From NCBI RefSeq assembly GCF_019297855.1, contig NZ_CP079194.1, forward strand, positions 538,501-602,500: 64,000 bases of DNA, in the 5' to 3' direction. This document shows positions 10,323-20,285 of this stretch, in pieces. Below the pieces are notes generated by a model. It searched no databases and was not told the DNA's origin. It worked only from the letters and a program-made list of their open reading frames with translations. The position numbers and the translations under genes were made by a program. The stretch's first letter is position 1. Every line of letters starts with the position of its first letter. The stretch is from Gymnodinialimonas ceratoperidinii (GTDB lineage: Bacteria > Pseudomonadota > Alphaproteobacteria > Rhodobacterales > Rhodobacteraceae).

Positions 10323-11815
10323 TGGGAGACTTCCTCGGTCATCGGGGCAGTTTCGGGAGTGGAGGCGTCGGCACCATCGGCGCCGGCTTCCGCTGCATCT
10401 TCCGGTTCAGCAGTCGGCTGCGACGCGGCGGCTGCTGCTGCGTCTGCCTCAGGCTCGGCCGCCTCATCGGGGCTTGGTTGCATCAGGTAACCGATGGTGG
10501 TGGCCTCCTCGGCGAACAACTCGCGGGCGATCTCCATGACGTCGTCGATGGTGGTTGCTGCCAGCACGTCCGGCCAGGCCTGCACATCCGCGACGGTCAG
10601 CCCCGAGGCCAGCGCCGCGCCATAGGCCCGCGCAAGACCCGCCGCGTCGTCTTCCTCGTAGATCCGCGCGGCCTCGATCTGGAACATGATCCGCTCGAAC
10701 TGCGCCGGATCGATGCCCTCTTCGAGAAATTCGTCAACCTCGGCGAGGATATGGTCTTCGGCTTGCTCCAACGACGTTCCGGGCAGGGGCATGTTGATCA
10801 GGGTGAAGGTGGTCTCGTCCAGACTGGTGCCGCCGTAATAAGCGCCCACGAAGAGGCTCCGCTCGTCCTCCAGCTGCATCTCGCGCGGCAGGACCGAGGT
10901 GAAACCGGACCCTGCAAGGATCTCGGCCAGCAGTGTCAGCGCCGCGGCCTCTTCCTGCGCGCCGGCGTTCCGTTCGGGCGCGAGGTAGTTGATCGAGACA
11001 TAGGGGTTGGCGACGCGCGCGTCCTCGTAGATCACCCGACGCTGCGCGATATGGGGCGGCTCCGAGGGCCGCTCACGGGTTTCCTGCGCCTCGATATCGG
11101 GGTTCGCGGGGATGGCGCCGTAGTGCTCCTCGGCCAGCGCGCGGACCTCGTCCGGAGTGGCATCGCCCGCCACGACGAGGATCGCGTTGTTGGGGTGGTA
11201 GTGCCGCTCGTACCAGTCGCGGGCATCTTGCAGGCTCAATTCCTCCATCTCGTGGCGCCAGCCGATGATCGGACGTCCATAGGGATGGTTCAGGTAAGTC
11301 GCGGCGGCGAGTTGCTCGTTGAACAGGGCGCCGGGCGACGTGTCAGTGCGCTGTGCCCGCTCCTCGAGGATCACCTGCCGCTCGGTGACGACCTCATCCT
11401 CGGCCAGCACCAGATCGCGCATCCGGTCGGCTTCCATCTCCATCATCAGCCCCAGGCGGTCTGCCGCGACGCGCTGGTGGTAGGCCGTGTAGTCCCATGA
11501 CGTGAACGCATTGTCCGAGCCGCCGTTCTCTTCCACGATCCGGCTGAACTCGCGGCTCTCCAGATCATCCGTCGCCTTGAACATCAGGTGTTCGAGGAAA
11601 TGGGCGATGCCCGACTGGCCCGGCTGCTCATCGGCAGAGCCTGCGCGGTACCAGACCATATGGGTCACGGCGGCGGTGCGGTGATCTTCGATCACCACGA
11701 CCTGCATGCCGTTGTCGAGGGTGAATTCGGTGACTTCACCGGCGGCGTTCGCAGCGAGCGGCAGGGCCGTAAGGCCGATGGCAAGGCCGAGGCCAGCCAG
11801 ATGGGGGCGGATCAT
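10319..11815 (-). CDS. M16 family zinc metallopeptidase, catalytic subunit
   Basis: A 498-residue precursor with a signal peptide (cleavage near ANAAGEV). The inverted zinc motif HFLEH is at residues 72–76 and the third ligand Glu is in VILEERAQ, about 76 residues on, as in M16 peptidases. The domain order is two M16 halves, about 30–220 and 225–440. The final 50 residues form an acidic, Ala-rich tail (many Ala-Glu-Pro) that looks unstructured. It is first in a two-gene operon with the zinc-less partner. Signal peptide and fold predict degradation of small unfolded peptides in the periplasm; substrate unknown. Confidence 0.92.
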   Translation of the reverse strand: MIRPHLAGLGLAIGLTALPLAANAAGEVTEFTLDNGMQVVVIEDHRTAAVTHMVWYRAGSADEQPGQSGIAHFLEHLMFKATDDLESREFSRIVEENGGSDNAFTSWDYTAYHQRVAADRLGLMMEMEADRMRDLVLAEDEVVTERQVILEERAQRTDTSPGALFNEQLAAATYLNHPYGRPIIGWRHEMEELSLQDARDWYERHYHPNNAILVVAGDATPDEVRALAEEHYGAIPANPDIEAQETRERPSEPPHIAQRRVIYEDARVANPYVSINYLAPERNAGAQEEAAALTLLAEILAGSGFTSVLPREMQLEDERSLFVGAYYGGTSLDETTFTLINMPLPGTSLEQAEDHILAEVDEFLEEGIDPAQFERIMFQIEAARIYEEDDAAGLARAYGAALASGLTVADVQAWPDVLAATTIDDVMEIARELFAEEATTIGYLMQPSPDEAAEPEADAAAAAASQPTAEPEDAAEAGADGADASTPETAPMTEEVSQ

Positions 11816-12013
11816 GAAGGCGTCTCCGAGACGGTTGAACGTTGCGTTGAATGTATGAGCTTTCCCAAGCGCATCAACAGTCCTGACGCAGACGTGTTGG
11901 CCCGAGGCGGGCAGGTTTCCCGTAGCTTGTCGCTGAGCGATGCACGCGGCACGCGCGAACCCATGCTGAAAGACCCCGCTTGCGGGGCTCGGGTCACGGG
12001 AGGGAATTGATGA

Positions 12014-12523
12014 TCACAAACCGGGCGGCGGCGCGCTTGGGGTCTGGACGCCGGCACGGCGCAAACGCTCCAACTCGGCGTAGCGGTCAAGGGACTGCTG
12101 GCGATAGGCGCGGAAATAGACGTTGCTCTGGAACAGACGCTCCAGCAGACGGCCGCTGTTGTTCTGGCGATAGGCCAGATCCTCTGCCGCGAGCGTGCCG
12201 CGGATATTGGGCGCGACGCCAAAGCGCGAAGCATGGTTGACCAAGCCGCCCGCGTTCGCGTTGGCCCGCGCGACATTGCCGCCAAGGGCCGCGATCGCAT
12301 CGGCTTCCGGCGTGGGATCGGCGCGGTTGGTGCCGCCCAAGGTGGGCGTCGGCAAGACGTTGCGATTGGCAGGCAGTTCCAGCTCGGACGTGGGAACGAT
12401 TGCGAACTCGTCCGGCCCGGACTCGGTGTTACGCAGGTTCATCAACGTCGGCGTGCCATTCGAACAGGCGGTCAGCCCGAGGGTGGCAGTCATCAAAACC
12501 AGAAGTGTTGCGCGCATAGCCAT
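12014..12523 (-). CDS. DUF3035 lipoprotein
   Basis: A 169-residue lipoprotein: the signal peptide ends in the lipobox LTAC at Cys20, followed by a Ser/Asn linker. The body has the DUF3035 pattern, with FAIVPTSELELP and a C-terminal charged helix rich in Arg, Glu and Tyr. In alphaproteobacteria this family has been linked to the BamF subunit of the outer-membrane beta-barrel assembly machine; I treat that as plausible, not shown here. It sits between lspA, whose product processes lipoproteins, and the two M16 genes, all on one strand. The 198 bases down to the M16 operon leave room for a separate promoter there. Confidence 0.82.
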   Translation of the reverse strand: MAMRATLLVLMTATLGLTACSNGTPTLMNLRNTESGPDEFAIVPTSELELPANRNVLPTPTLGGTNRADPTPEADAIAALGGNVARANANAGGLVNHASRFGVAPNIRGTLAAEDLAYRQNNSGRLLERLFQSNVYFRAYRQQSLDRYAELERLRRAGVQTPSAPPPGL

Positions 12524-12592
12524 CGAAGTCTCCTTGGCGCTTGGTCTAGCGCATCTTCAAACGCCCGTCACGGGGTTATCTCTCGGACGGCA

Positions 12593-13066
12593 TCACGCCG
12601 CCGTCTTTCCCGATTCCGAGAACAGCAAGAGGCCAAGGGCGCCGACGACTACGCCGATATCGGCGATGTTGAACGTATAGGGGTTCTGAATGCCGCAGCA
12701 GGACATGTTGAGGAAGTCGATCACCGCGCCATGGATCACCCGATCCAGCGCATTGCCGAGCGCGCCGCCGATCACCGCGCCGGCGCTGAGCAGCGCGACA
12801 GGCCGCGTCAGCCCGGTCTTCGCCCAGTAGAACAGCCAGCCGCAGATCAGCAGCGCCAGCACGATGAGCCCGTAGCGCGTCACCTCGGGCCCGCCCGCGA
12901 GGATGCCGAAGTTGATGCCGGTGTTCCAACCGAGATGGAAGACAAGGAACGGCGGAAAAACCTCGAGGTGGATGCGCTCGATGAGGTTGAGGCCGTAGAG
13001 CACACCGTATTTCGACCCTTGATCGATCAAGAACCAGAACAGGGCGCTGAGATAGACGAGCCGCAT
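12593..13066 (-). CDS. lspA: Lipoprotein signal peptidase (signal peptidase II)
   Basis: Inner-membrane aspartyl protease that removes the signal peptide of lipid-modified prolipoproteins. The 157-residue protein has four hydrophobic segments. The conserved boxes are NTGINFGIL, GGALGNALDRVIHGAVIDF and FNIADIGV; the aspartates of NALDR and NIAD are the catalytic pair. The start at 13066 (MRLVYLS) follows AAGGA by 7 bases. An upstream extension to 13132 adds a Pro/Gly-rich stretch with no family match. It follows purH on the same strand after 80 bases. Confidence 0.94.
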   Translation of the reverse strand: MRLVYLSALFWFLIDQGSKYGVLYGLNLIERIHLEVFPPFLVFHLGWNTGINFGILAGGPEVTRYGLIVLALLICGWLFYWAKTGLTRPVALLSAGAVIGGALGNALDRVIHGAVIDFLNMSCCGIQNPYTFNIADIGVVVGALGLLLFSESGKTAA

Positions 13067-13146
13067 CTTGTCTTCCTTGCATGGGTCGTGGGCAGGGCCG
13101 GGGGTGGCTGCCCCGGGGCGTTGCCGCCCCAAGGCCTGTCGGTTGG

Positions 13147-14733
13147 TCAGTGACGGAAGTGGCGCATGCCGGTGAAGACCATCGCCAGCCCCGCCTCATC
13201 AGCGGCCGCGATCACCTCGTCATCGCGCATCGAGCCTCCGGGCTGGATCACCGCCGTGGCGCCCGCCTCGGCCGCCGCCAGAAGGCCGTCGGCGAAGGGG
13301 AAGAAGGCGTCGGACGCCACGACCGAGCCCTTGGCCGGCGTCTCGGCCAGCCCGCATTCCTCGCCCATCCGCGCGGCCTTCAGCGCCGCGATGGTGGAGC
13401 TGTCCACGCGGCTCATCTGGCCCGCGCCGATGCCCACGGTCGCGCCGCCCTTGGCATAGATGATCGCGTTCGACTTGGTGTGTTTCGCGACCGTCCAGGC
13501 AAAGCGGAGGTCTGTCATCTCCTGCTCCGCCGGTTGCCGCTTGGTCACCACCTTCAAGGCGTCCGAGGGCACGAAACCGGTGTCCTTGTCCTGCACCAGC
13601 AACCCGCCGGCCACCTGCTTGTAGGCCACCATCGGCGCGCGCGGATCGGGCAGGCCGCCGGTGGTCAGCAGGCGCAGGTTCTTCTTCGCGGCGAAGATCG
13701 CCTTGGCGTCCTCATCCGCGTCGGGTGCGATGACGACCTCGGTGAAGATCTGCACGATCTCTTCCGCCGTCGCCGCGTCGAGGGTCTGGTTCAGCGCCAC
13801 GATGCCGCCGAACGCCGAGGTCCGGTCACAATCGAAGGCCGCCTTGTAGGCCGCCACGAGGCTCTCGCCGCGCGCTACGCCCGACGGGTTGGCGTGCTTG
13901 ATGATCGCCACGGCAGGGCCGTCCGAAGGTGCGAATTCCGAGACCAGTTCGAAGGCCGCGTCGGTGTCGTTGATGTTGTTGTAGCTCAGCGCCTTGCCCT
14001 GATGCTGCTCGGCGGTCGCCACGCCGGGGCGAGACGAGCCATCAAGGTAGAAGGCCGCCTTCTGATGCGGGTTCTCGCCGTAGCGCATCTCCTGCGCGAG
14101 GCTTCCGGCGAAGGCGCGGTGGGGCGGCGTTTCGATCTCGGCCGCACCCGCCATCCAGCTGGAGACGGCGGCGTCATAGGCGGCGGTCCGGGCGTATGCG
14201 GCCTGCGCCATGCGCTGGCGGAACGCGAAAGAGGTGCCGTCCTGCGCTTCCAGTTCTTCCAGCAGCCCGGCGTATTGCGCCGGATCGGTCAGCACGCTCA
14301 CCGCGCCATGGTTCTTCGCCGCCGCGCGGATCATCGCAGGCCCGCCGATATCGATGTTCTCAATGCAGGTGTCGTAATCCGCACCCGCGGCCACCGTCGC
14401 CTCGAAGGGGTAGAGGTTCACCACCAGCAGGTCGATCGCCCCGATGCCGTGCTCTTCCATCGCCGCCACGTGATCCTGATTGTCACGCAGCGCCAGAAGG
14501 CCACCGTGGATCATCGGATGCAGCGTCTTGACCCGGCCGTCCATCATCTCGGGGAACCCCGTCACCTCGGAGACGTCGCGCACCTCGAGGCCGGCCTCGC
14601 GCAACGCTTTCGCCGTGCCGCCGGTTGACAGCAGCTCAACCCCGCGCGCGGCAAGCGCCTTGGCGAAATCGATCAGGCCGGTCTTGTCGGAGACGGAGAG
14701 CAGGGCGCGGTTGAGGGGGGCGGGGTTGGTCAT
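13147..14733 (-). CDS. purH: Bifunctional AICAR formyltransferase/IMP cyclohydrolase
   Basis: Catalyses the last two steps of IMP synthesis. The 528-residue length is typical. The N-terminal IMP cyclohydrolase domain (about 1–190) starts [17 protein letters not shown] and has the STGGTAK and DGRVKTLHP motifs. The C-terminal transformylase domain contains the catalytic KH pair in [13 protein letters not shown] and the [13 protein letters not shown] segment. The C-terminus GMRHFRH is the family's usual end. It lies between the heparinase-like gene and lspA on the minus strand, an order common in Rhodobacteraceae. Confidence 0.97.
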   Translation of the reverse strand: MTNPAPLNRALLSVSDKTGLIDFAKALAARGVELLSTGGTAKALREAGLEVRDVSEVTGFPEMMDGRVKTLHPMIHGGLLALRDNQDHVAAMEEHGIGAIDLLVVNLYPFEATVAAGADYDTCIENIDIGGPAMIRAAAKNHGAVSVLTDPAQYAGLLEELEAQDGTSFAFRQRMAQAAYARTAAYDAAVSSWMAGAAEIETPPHRAFAGSLAQEMRYGENPHQKAAFYLDGSSRPGVATAEQHQGKALSYNNINDTDAAFELVSEFAPSDGPAVAIIKHANPSGVARGESLVAAYKAAFDCDRTSAFGGIVALNQTLDAATAEEIVQIFTEVVIAPDADEDAKAIFAAKKNLRLLTTGGLPDPRAPMVAYKQVAGGLLVQDKDTGFVPSDALKVVTKRQPAEQEMTDLRFAWTVAKHTKSNAIIYAKGGATVGIGAGQMSRVDSSTIAALKAARMGEECGLAETPAKGSVVASDAFFPFADGLLAAAEAGATAVIQPGGSMRDDEVIAAADEAGLAMVFTGMRHFRH

Positions 14734-14766
14734 GGGCGATCCTTTTAGATGGCGTCCCCGCGAGGT

Positions 14767-16518
14767 TCACAAGGACAGGTCGGGGGCCGGCAACAACGCG
14801 GAGGGGCGCGCGATGGACCAGCTGACAGCGGCTCCATAGCCCCTCACGCGGGACGTTAAAACGATCTGTTTTGTCGCGCGGGGTTTCAGGCGGGTATTAT
14901 CGAAGTAGATCGACGGCATGATCGACATCTCGGCCTCTCCGCCATGGCGGAACACCCAGACCTCGTCCGTGGGAAGGGTCAGCGAGATGGCCGCCCCGCC
15001 CATGTCGAGTTCGACCGCCACATCGGGGTGCAGATGAAAGCGCGCTGCAAACCGCAGGCCGACGTCCGAGGGGAGGTTCCGGTTCACCCGCGTGAAACGG
15101 CTGCGGTCGTCACCGTCAAGCGCGGCCAAGCCATCCTCGCCGCGCAAGAGGTTGCCATGATCCTCCAGCGTCAGGGAGCGCAGGTGCACCAGCCCGTGGG
15201 TCCGGCGCCAGCCGTCGTGGGACAGGACGATGCCCTCGCCGCCGGTCACTTCCGAGACTTGGATCGACACATCGCTCGGACCCTCGGCAAACCCCTGACG
15301 CTCTACCGGCACATCCGAGGCCTTGTGGGCGAAACGGGACGAGGAATACCCCTCGAGCGATACCGTCGAATGGCTGACCGTGGCCCGGCCCGCCCGGCGC
15401 CACGATGCGCCGAAAGCCGCGCCAGAGCCCGCGTTGACGATCAGCGGGTGGTTGGCCGAGGCCATCTCGAAGGACAAAGTTCCCGCATGGGCGTTGGTCG
15501 AGCCCGGCCCCATCATCGGCGGCGCGGCATCGGTGATCACGGTCACGCGGCCCGAGGCCATGCGCGCGTATCCCATCGCCAAGCCCTTGATCCGCGAGGG
15601 CCGCACTCCCGATTGCACCAGCGCCCCGATCAGCCGCCCCGGCGCGCCGCGCCCGCCGCCGTGAGCGCGCACGAGGCTGCCGTCGGCGTGGCGCATCGCG
15701 CGAAGCGTCGGCGCGATCCGCATGATCGCCGTGTCCACCGCCGGGTCGGCGCGTTTGCCGGTCTCCTGCAGGATCTGCGCAATCCATGTGAGCAGGACGA
15801 AGACCTCCAACAGCTCTTCCGGGTTGCGGGTGACGATGCCGCCCTGCGCATCGATCTGGGTGGCGCACTCCCGCGCCAGCCCGTTCAGCGCCGGATCAAG
15901 GGCGGTCTCCATCCCGATCAGCGTACAGGCGGAATAGATCAGGCCCGTCAGCGCCTCGAAGCGCGGCAGACCGGCCGAGGCGCGTTTCCAGCGCTTGCCA
16001 AGAAAATTCGTCTGCCGCGACAGGGCGAGGTGGAAGCGCCGCATCTCGGCCGGGGTTTGGCTGTTCATCAGGAACAGGGCATGGGTGATCCATCGGATCT
16101 GCCGACGCCCGGTCAGATCAGCGCTCCACCCCGGTCCGGCCCCCTTGCCGTAGCGGTCGATCCACTGCGACAGCCAGAGCTGCGCCGTGGCACGCCCCTC
16201 GTTGTCGGGCACCGCGGCGAGGTCATCGAGCCAACTGAAACCGTGCAGCGCGGCCTCGAAATCATCGTTCGGCGCGGCAATGTCCCAAGGGCAGGTGTCC
16301 GGCGCTTCGATCAGCGCGCCCCCGATGCGAAAGTTTCCCGCCATCAACTGGCGCCCGCGCGCGGCCGAGCCGGGAAAGCGCACTTCGGGCTTCCAGAGAA
16401 ATCCCTGCATTCGCGGCCCCCACCCGGCGGCCCGAGCGGCCCACCGATGGGTCAAACGCGCGCCCGTGCCCTGCGGCTGGCGCGGCCTTGCGGGTGACGG
16501 GGGAACGGGTTCTGACAT
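14767..16518 (-). CDS. Heparinase II/III-family protein
   Basis: A 583-residue protein with the two-domain plan of the family: an alpha-helical toroid in the first half (about 90–330, with the WLDDLAA and AQLWLSQWI region) and a beta-sandwich Hepar_II_III domain in the second half (about 350–570). Family members are polysaccharide lyases. No signal peptide is apparent, and the position between rsmB and purH is conserved in related genomes, so a housekeeping role in cell-surface polysaccharide metabolism is more likely than heparin use. The substrate cannot be inferred. Confidence 0.82.
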   Translation of the reverse strand: MSEPVPPSPARPRQPQGTGARLTHRWAARAAGWGPRMQGFLWKPEVRFPGSAARGRQLMAGNFRIGGALIEAPDTCPWDIAAPNDDFEAALHGFSWLDDLAAVPDNEGRATAQLWLSQWIDRYGKGAGPGWSADLTGRRQIRWITHALFLMNSQTPAEMRRFHLALSRQTNFLGKRWKRASAGLPRFEALTGLIYSACTLIGMETALDPALNGLARECATQIDAQGGIVTRNPEELLEVFVLLTWIAQILQETGKRADPAVDTAIMRIAPTLRAMRHADGSLVRAHGGGRGAPGRLIGALVQSGVRPSRIKGLAMGYARMASGRVTVITDAAPPMMGPGSTNAHAGTLSFEMASANHPLIVNAGSGAAFGASWRRAGRATVSHSTVSLEGYSSSRFAHKASDVPVERQGFAEGPSDVSIQVSEVTGGEGIVLSHDGWRRTHGLVHLRSLTLEDHGNLLRGEDGLAALDGDDRSRFTRVNRNLPSDVGLRFAARFHLHPDVAVELDMGGAAISLTLPTDEVWVFRHGGEAEMSIMPSIYFDNTRLKPRATKQIVLTSRVRGYGAAVSWSIARPSALLPAPDLSL

Positions 16519-16555
16519 CTATTGTCTGCTCGCCTGAAGGATCAGCGCGGCCATA

Positions 16556-17788
16556 TCACGACCGGCGCAACGCGGCCATATAGAAGCCGTCCATCCCGCC
16601 CTTGTCAGCCCAATAGGAGGGCCAAAGGCGCAATCCGCCCGCCTCGCTCGCCCAGTGAGGCTCTCCCCCGAGGGCGACCGGATCGGTCGGAACCACACTA
16701 AGATCCTCGTGCCGCTTCAGGGCGGCCTTGATCTGGAACTCGCCCTCCACCGGCAGCAGAGAGCAGGTGCAATAGACCAACGTGCCGCCGGGCTTGAGCA
16801 GGGTCAGCGCGTGATCGATCAACTGCATCTGCAGCTTGGTCAAAGGCTCGATCTCGTCGCCGGTCTTGACGAAGGGCAGGTCGGGATGCCGGCGGATGGT
16901 GCCGGTGGCCGAGCAGGGAGCATCCAGCAGGATCGCGTCGTAGCTGCCCTGATGGTGCAGCGCATCCTCGGTCACGAGATTGGCGGAAAGCTGCGTGCGG
17001 CCGAGGTTCTCGGCCACGCGCTTCATCCGCGGGCCGGAGATGTCGAGCGCGGTCACCTCTGCGCCCGCCGCCGCGAGTTGCATGGTCTTACCGCCCGGCG
17101 CCGCGCAGATGTCGAGCACCGATTTGCCCGCAACGTCGCCCAGAAGCTTCACCGGCAGGGCGGCGGCGGCATCCTGGACCCAGAACTTGCCATCGGCATA
17201 GCCGGGCAGGGCGCTCACTTGCGGATGATTGTGCAGCCGCAAGGAGCCCGTCGGCAGCACATCCGCTCCTTCCAGCGTGAAATCCGAGTCGCGGGGGGTC
17301 AGGTCAATCGGCGGCACCTGCGCTTGCGCCGCTTCGATGGCCTTGATCCCCTCGGCCCCGATCCGCTTGCGCAACGCCTTATCGAGCCACGGCGGCAACC
17401 GCTGCGGTTGCGTCTTGGCCCACGCCTCGGGCCCCTCGGTCGCGACCTTGCGCAAGATGGCGTTCACCATGCCCTGCGCCTTTCGGGTCTGGGGCTGCGT
17501 CTTCGCGATGCCCACCAGATCACTGACGACGCCATGGGCATCCTCGCCATTCACCAGCAGCTCGACGGCGCCCAACCGCAGGATGTTGTGGACCCCGATT
17601 TGCGGCTTGCGTTGCGTGTAGGGGCGCAGCAGCGCGTCTACCGCCCCAAGGTTGCGCAACACGGCCAGCGCCAAGCGGTTGGCCCGCGCGGCCTCGGCGC
17701 CGACGGCGGGCACCTCGACCTGACCCAGGATCTGGCGATCGCGCAGGACGGCGTTGAGCAGGATAAGGGCAGCGGGACGCGCTTTCAT
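16556..17788 (-). CDS. rsmB: 16S rRNA (cytosine-C5)-methyltransferase RsmB family
   Basis: An AdoMet-dependent enzyme expected to methylate 16S rRNA C967. Residues about 1–130 are a NusB-like RNA-binding domain. The catalytic domain shows VLDICAAPGGKTMQLA (AdoMet binding), LDAPCSATG and VYCTCSLLPVEGE, which carry the two cysteines of the m5C mechanism. The start is placed at 17788 (MKARPAALI). The open frame continues to 18091 but the extra 101 residues overlap the divergent DUF1674 gene and have no family similarity. The gene is 37 bases from the heparinase-like gene, so probably in one operon. Confidence 0.93.
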   Translation of the reverse strand: MKARPAALILLNAVLRDRQILGQVEVPAVGAEAARANRLALAVLRNLGAVDALLRPYTQRKPQIGVHNILRLGAVELLVNGEDAHGVVSDLVGIAKTQPQTRKAQGMVNAILRKVATEGPEAWAKTQPQRLPPWLDKALRKRIGAEGIKAIEAAQAQVPPIDLTPRDSDFTLEGADVLPTGSLRLHNHPQVSALPGYADGKFWVQDAAAALPVKLLGDVAGKSVLDICAAPGGKTMQLAAAGAEVTALDISGPRMKRVAENLGRTQLSANLVTEDALHHQGSYDAILLDAPCSATGTIRRHPDLPFVKTGDEIEPLTKLQMQLIDHALTLLKPGGTLVYCTCSLLPVEGEFQIKAALKRHEDLSVVPTDPVALGGEPHWASEAGGLRLWPSYWADKGGMDGFYMAALRRS

Positions 17789-17835
17789 GGGCGGAGTTCC
17801 TTGTTCCGAGAGCTTTGCCGCGTATATCAGGTGGG

Positions 17836-18036
17836 ATGAACACACAAGCCGGAGGCCCTGCCGTGACCGATCCCAAGGAGCTGACCCCCGAAGCGCAACG
17901 CGCCCTGGCCGAGGCCGCGGAACGCCGCGCCAAAGCGGAAGACCCGAAGCTGCCGCGTGAGCTCGGCGGTCGCGATGGCCCCGAGCCGGTCCGCTACGGC
18001 GATTGGGAGCGCAAGGGCATCGCCGTCGATTTCTGA
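17836..18036 (+). CDS. DUF1674 / succinate dehydrogenase assembly factor 4 homologue
   Basis: A 66-residue protein. The N-terminal part is Ala/Glu-rich and probably flexible; the C-terminus RYGDWERKGIAVDF is the family signature. The eukaryotic homologue SDHAF4 helps flavinylated SdhA assemble into succinate dehydrogenase. The bacterial function is inferred by homology, since no sdh gene is in the window. It is divergent from rsmB and followed by three palindromes. Confidence 0.85.
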   Translation: MNTQAGGPAVTDPKELTPEAQRALAEAAERRAKAEDPKLPRELGGRDGPEPVRYGDWERKGIAVDF

Positions 18037-18057
18037 CCGCCCGCCCGCTCCCGGACC

Positions 18058-18121
18058 AGATCCTTGCAAGGATCTGCCCACTCCCTTGCAAGGGAGTGCT
18101 TAAAACTCTTGCAAGAGTTTT
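18058..18121. repeat. Three perfect palindromes, each centred on TTGCAA
   Basis: Three consecutive perfect inverted repeats lie at 18058–18075 (18 bp), 18079–18098 (20 bp) and 18102–18121 (20 bp). All have the same core, CTTGCAAG, but differing flanks. The third ends in a T-run on the plus strand and an A/T stretch on the other, so it could work as a bidirectional terminator between the convergent DUF1674 and dapB genes. Why three are stacked is not explained by termination alone. The same type recurs at 48619–48705. Confidence 0.9.
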
Positions 18122-18140
18122 TCCCGCCCGGACGCGCCGA

Positions 18141-18962
18141 TCACGCCAGGCCTAGGACCGACATCATCGAGTAATGACCGGGCTCGCGACCTTGCCCCCA
18201 GAGCGCGGCCTTCAACGCCCCGCGCGAAAAGATCGCCCGGTCGGTTGCCAAGTGGCGCAGGACGATGCGTTCACCATCGGCGGCGAAGATCACGTCATGT
18301 TCGCCAACGACGTCACCGCCCCGGATCGCCGAGAACCCGATATCCCCGCGCTTGCGGGCCCCGGTGATGCCGTCGCGCCCGCTGTCCTTCACGTCGCTCA
18401 GCTCCAGCCCACGCCCGCGCGCGGCGGCTTCTCCCAACATCAACGCGGTGCCCGAGGGCGCGTCGACCTTGTGGCGGTGGTGCGCCTCGACCACTTCGAT
18501 GTCGAAATCCGCGTCTAGCGCGGCGGCTACCTGTTGCGTCAGCCGCACCAGCAGGTTCACCCCGAGGCTCATGTTGCCCGCCCGCACGATGCAGGCGTGG
18601 TGGGCGCAGGCGTCCAGGATCTCGATGTCGGCGTCGGACAGGCCCGTGGTGCCGATCACGTGCACCGCGCGGGCCTGCGCCGTCAATTTCGCGTGAGCGA
18701 CCGTGGCCTCGGGCGAGGTGAAATCGATCACCGCCTGCGCCTTGACGATGGCCTCCAGCGGGTCGTCCACGACTGGCACGCCCGAGGCGGCGCCACCCAT
18801 CGCCTCGCCCAGATCGGCCCCCACCCAATCGTGGCCGGGGCGTTCTGTTACAGCAACAAGATGCGCCCGATCCGAGGCATCCACCGTCTCGATCAGCATC
18901 TGCCCCATGCGGCCCGATGCGCCCATCACGGCAATGCCGACGCTGCTCTTAGAGTTGGACAT
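18141..18962 (-). CDS. dapB: 4-hydroxy-tetrahydrodipicolinate reductase
   Basis: NAD(P)H-dependent step of the diaminopimelate route to lysine and peptidoglycan. The nucleotide-binding loop is GASGRMGQ. The catalytic segment is [15 protein letters not shown], with the His pair and the Lys used by the family. The start MSNSKSSVG at 18962 has GGAGG 5 bases upstream; an ATG 24 bases earlier is possible but lacks this. It shows that lysine is made by the DAP route, which matters for interpreting the saccharopine-dehydrogenase-like gene at 35.1 kb. Confidence 0.96.
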   Translation of the reverse strand: MSNSKSSVGIAVMGASGRMGQMLIETVDASDRAHLVAVTERPGHDWVGADLGEAMGGAASGVPVVDDPLEAIVKAQAVIDFTSPEATVAHAKLTAQARAVHVIGTTGLSDADIEILDACAHHACIVRAGNMSLGVNLLVRLTQQVAAALDADFDIEVVEAHHRHKVDAPSGTALMLGEAAARGRGLELSDVKDSGRDGITGARKRGDIGFSAIRGGDVVGEHDVIFAADGERIVLRHLATDRAIFSRGALKAALWGQGREPGHYSMMSVLGLA

Positions 18963-19076
18963 TTTCGCCTCCATCCACTTTGGCATCGGTCGTAACGGAA
19001 CCTGGCCGAACTGAAAAGCGTCAGCTTGCGGGAGGCGGCCTCATGGCCTACCTCTGGGGTAAGGGGAAATCGAGCC

Positions 19077-19514
19077 ATGGCACGCAGCAAGAACCAGAAC
19101 GGCGCAAGCAAGTCGCAACGACAGCTTCGGGTCGGAGAATTGATCCGCCGCACCTTGTCGACGGTGCTGGCGCGTGCCGAGGTGCATGACCCGGCGCTGA
19201 ACGCCATGTCGATCACCGTGGGCGAGGTGCGGACCTCGTCCGACCTGAAGATCGCGACGGTCTACGTGATGCCGCTCGGCGGCTCCGGCAAGGACGAGGC
19301 GATCGAGGCATTGAAGCGCAACAAGGGCGAATTGCGTCGGTTGCTCGGCAAGGACCTGAAGCTGAAATACCTGCCGGATCTGCGCTTCGTGATCGACCAG
19401 ACCTTCGACCAGATGGACGCCACCCGCGAGATGCTGTCGCGCGCAGAAGTGCGCCGCGACGTGGAACTGGTGCGCGAGGACGACGACCAGCCCGACGGGG
19501 AGACCGAAGCATGA
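19077..19514 (+). CDS. rbfA: 30S ribosome-binding factor RbfA
   Basis: Late 30S assembly factor with a KH-like fold. The core patterns are [52 protein letters not shown] and the helix [14 protein letters not shown]. The start at 19077 (MARSKNQNG) is chosen because a basic N-terminus is usual and AAGGGG precedes it. The tail is acidic ([13 protein letters not shown]). The stop overlaps the next start as ATGATG, so the next gene is probably co-translated. Confidence 0.95.
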   Translation: MARSKNQNGASKSQRQLRVGELIRRTLSTVLARAEVHDPALNAMSITVGEVRTSSDLKIATVYVMPLGGSGKDEAIEALKRNKGELRRLLGKDLKLKYLPDLRFVIDQTFDQMDATREMLSRAEVRRDVELVREDDDQPDGETEA

Positions 19515-20254
19515 TGCGGCCGCTTCTTCTGGCCCTCGCGCTTTTCGCTCCGACCACCAGCAACGCCCAATGCGAGACGGTTCTGTTCGATGACGCGGAG
19601 TTCACGGCCTGCGAGATCGAGATGACCGACGCGGACGTGCGCCTGTTCCTGCGCGACGAAGCGGGAGAGATCCTGGGCACCTTCGGCCGGGTCGAGACCC
19701 TTCTGCCCGAAGGCACGCATCTGGGCGTCGCGATGAATGCCGGCATGTTCCACGACGATCGCTCCCCGGTGGGGCTCTACGTGGAAGACGGTGAGCAGGA
19801 AATGCGGATCATCACCTCTGACGGTCCCGGCAACTTCGGCCTGCTGCCAAACGGGGTCCTTTGCCTGAACGAGGGCCGGGCGGCGGTAATTGAGAGCCGC
19901 GCCTTCGAGGAAACCGCGCCGGAATGTCGTCACGCCACGCAATCCGGTCCGATGCTCGTGATTGACGGAGAGTTGCACCCGCGCTTCATCCGCGACAGTG
20001 ACAGCACGAACATCCGCAACGGTGTCGGCGTCAATGCCGAGGGTGACCGGATGTGGATGGTGATCTCGGACCAGGCGGTAAACTTCCATCATTTCGCGCG
20101 TTTCTTCCGCGATTACCTGGAAACGCCGAATGCGCTCTACTTCGATGGCCGCGTCTCGCGGCTGCACGCGCCCCAGATCGGTCGCTCGGACCTCGGGTTT
20201 CCGATCGGGCCGATCCTCGGCGTGGTGGTTGACGCGGAGCAAGGCGACGGCTAG
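19511..20254 (+). CDS. Phosphodiester glycosidase family (DUF2233) secreted protein
   Basis: A 247-residue protein with a clear signal peptide ([13 protein letters not shown], cleavage after SNA). The core has the family pattern NAGMFHDD and GLYVEDG, then [10 protein letters not shown] and NIRNGVGV. The fold is shared with the human uncovering enzyme that cleaves a sugar-phosphodiester, so a periplasmic glycosidase acting on a phosphodiester-linked sugar is likely. The substrate in bacteria is unknown. It sits between rbfA and truB, with a 4-base overlap with rbfA. Confidence 0.82.
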   Translation: MMRPLLLALALFAPTTSNAQCETVLFDDAEFTACEIEMTDADVRLFLRDEAGEILGTFGRVETLLPEGTHLGVAMNAGMFHDDRSPVGLYVEDGEQEMRIITSDGPGNFGLLPNGVLCLNEGRAAVIESRAFEETAPECRHATQSGPMLVIDGELHPRFIRDSDSTNIRNGVGVNAEGDRMWMVISDQAVNFHHFARFFRDYLETPNALYFDGRVSRLHAPQIGRSDLGFPIGPILGVVVDAEQGDG

Positions 20255-20285
20255 CCCGCCTTTCTGATTTTGGAGGGGTGCACGC

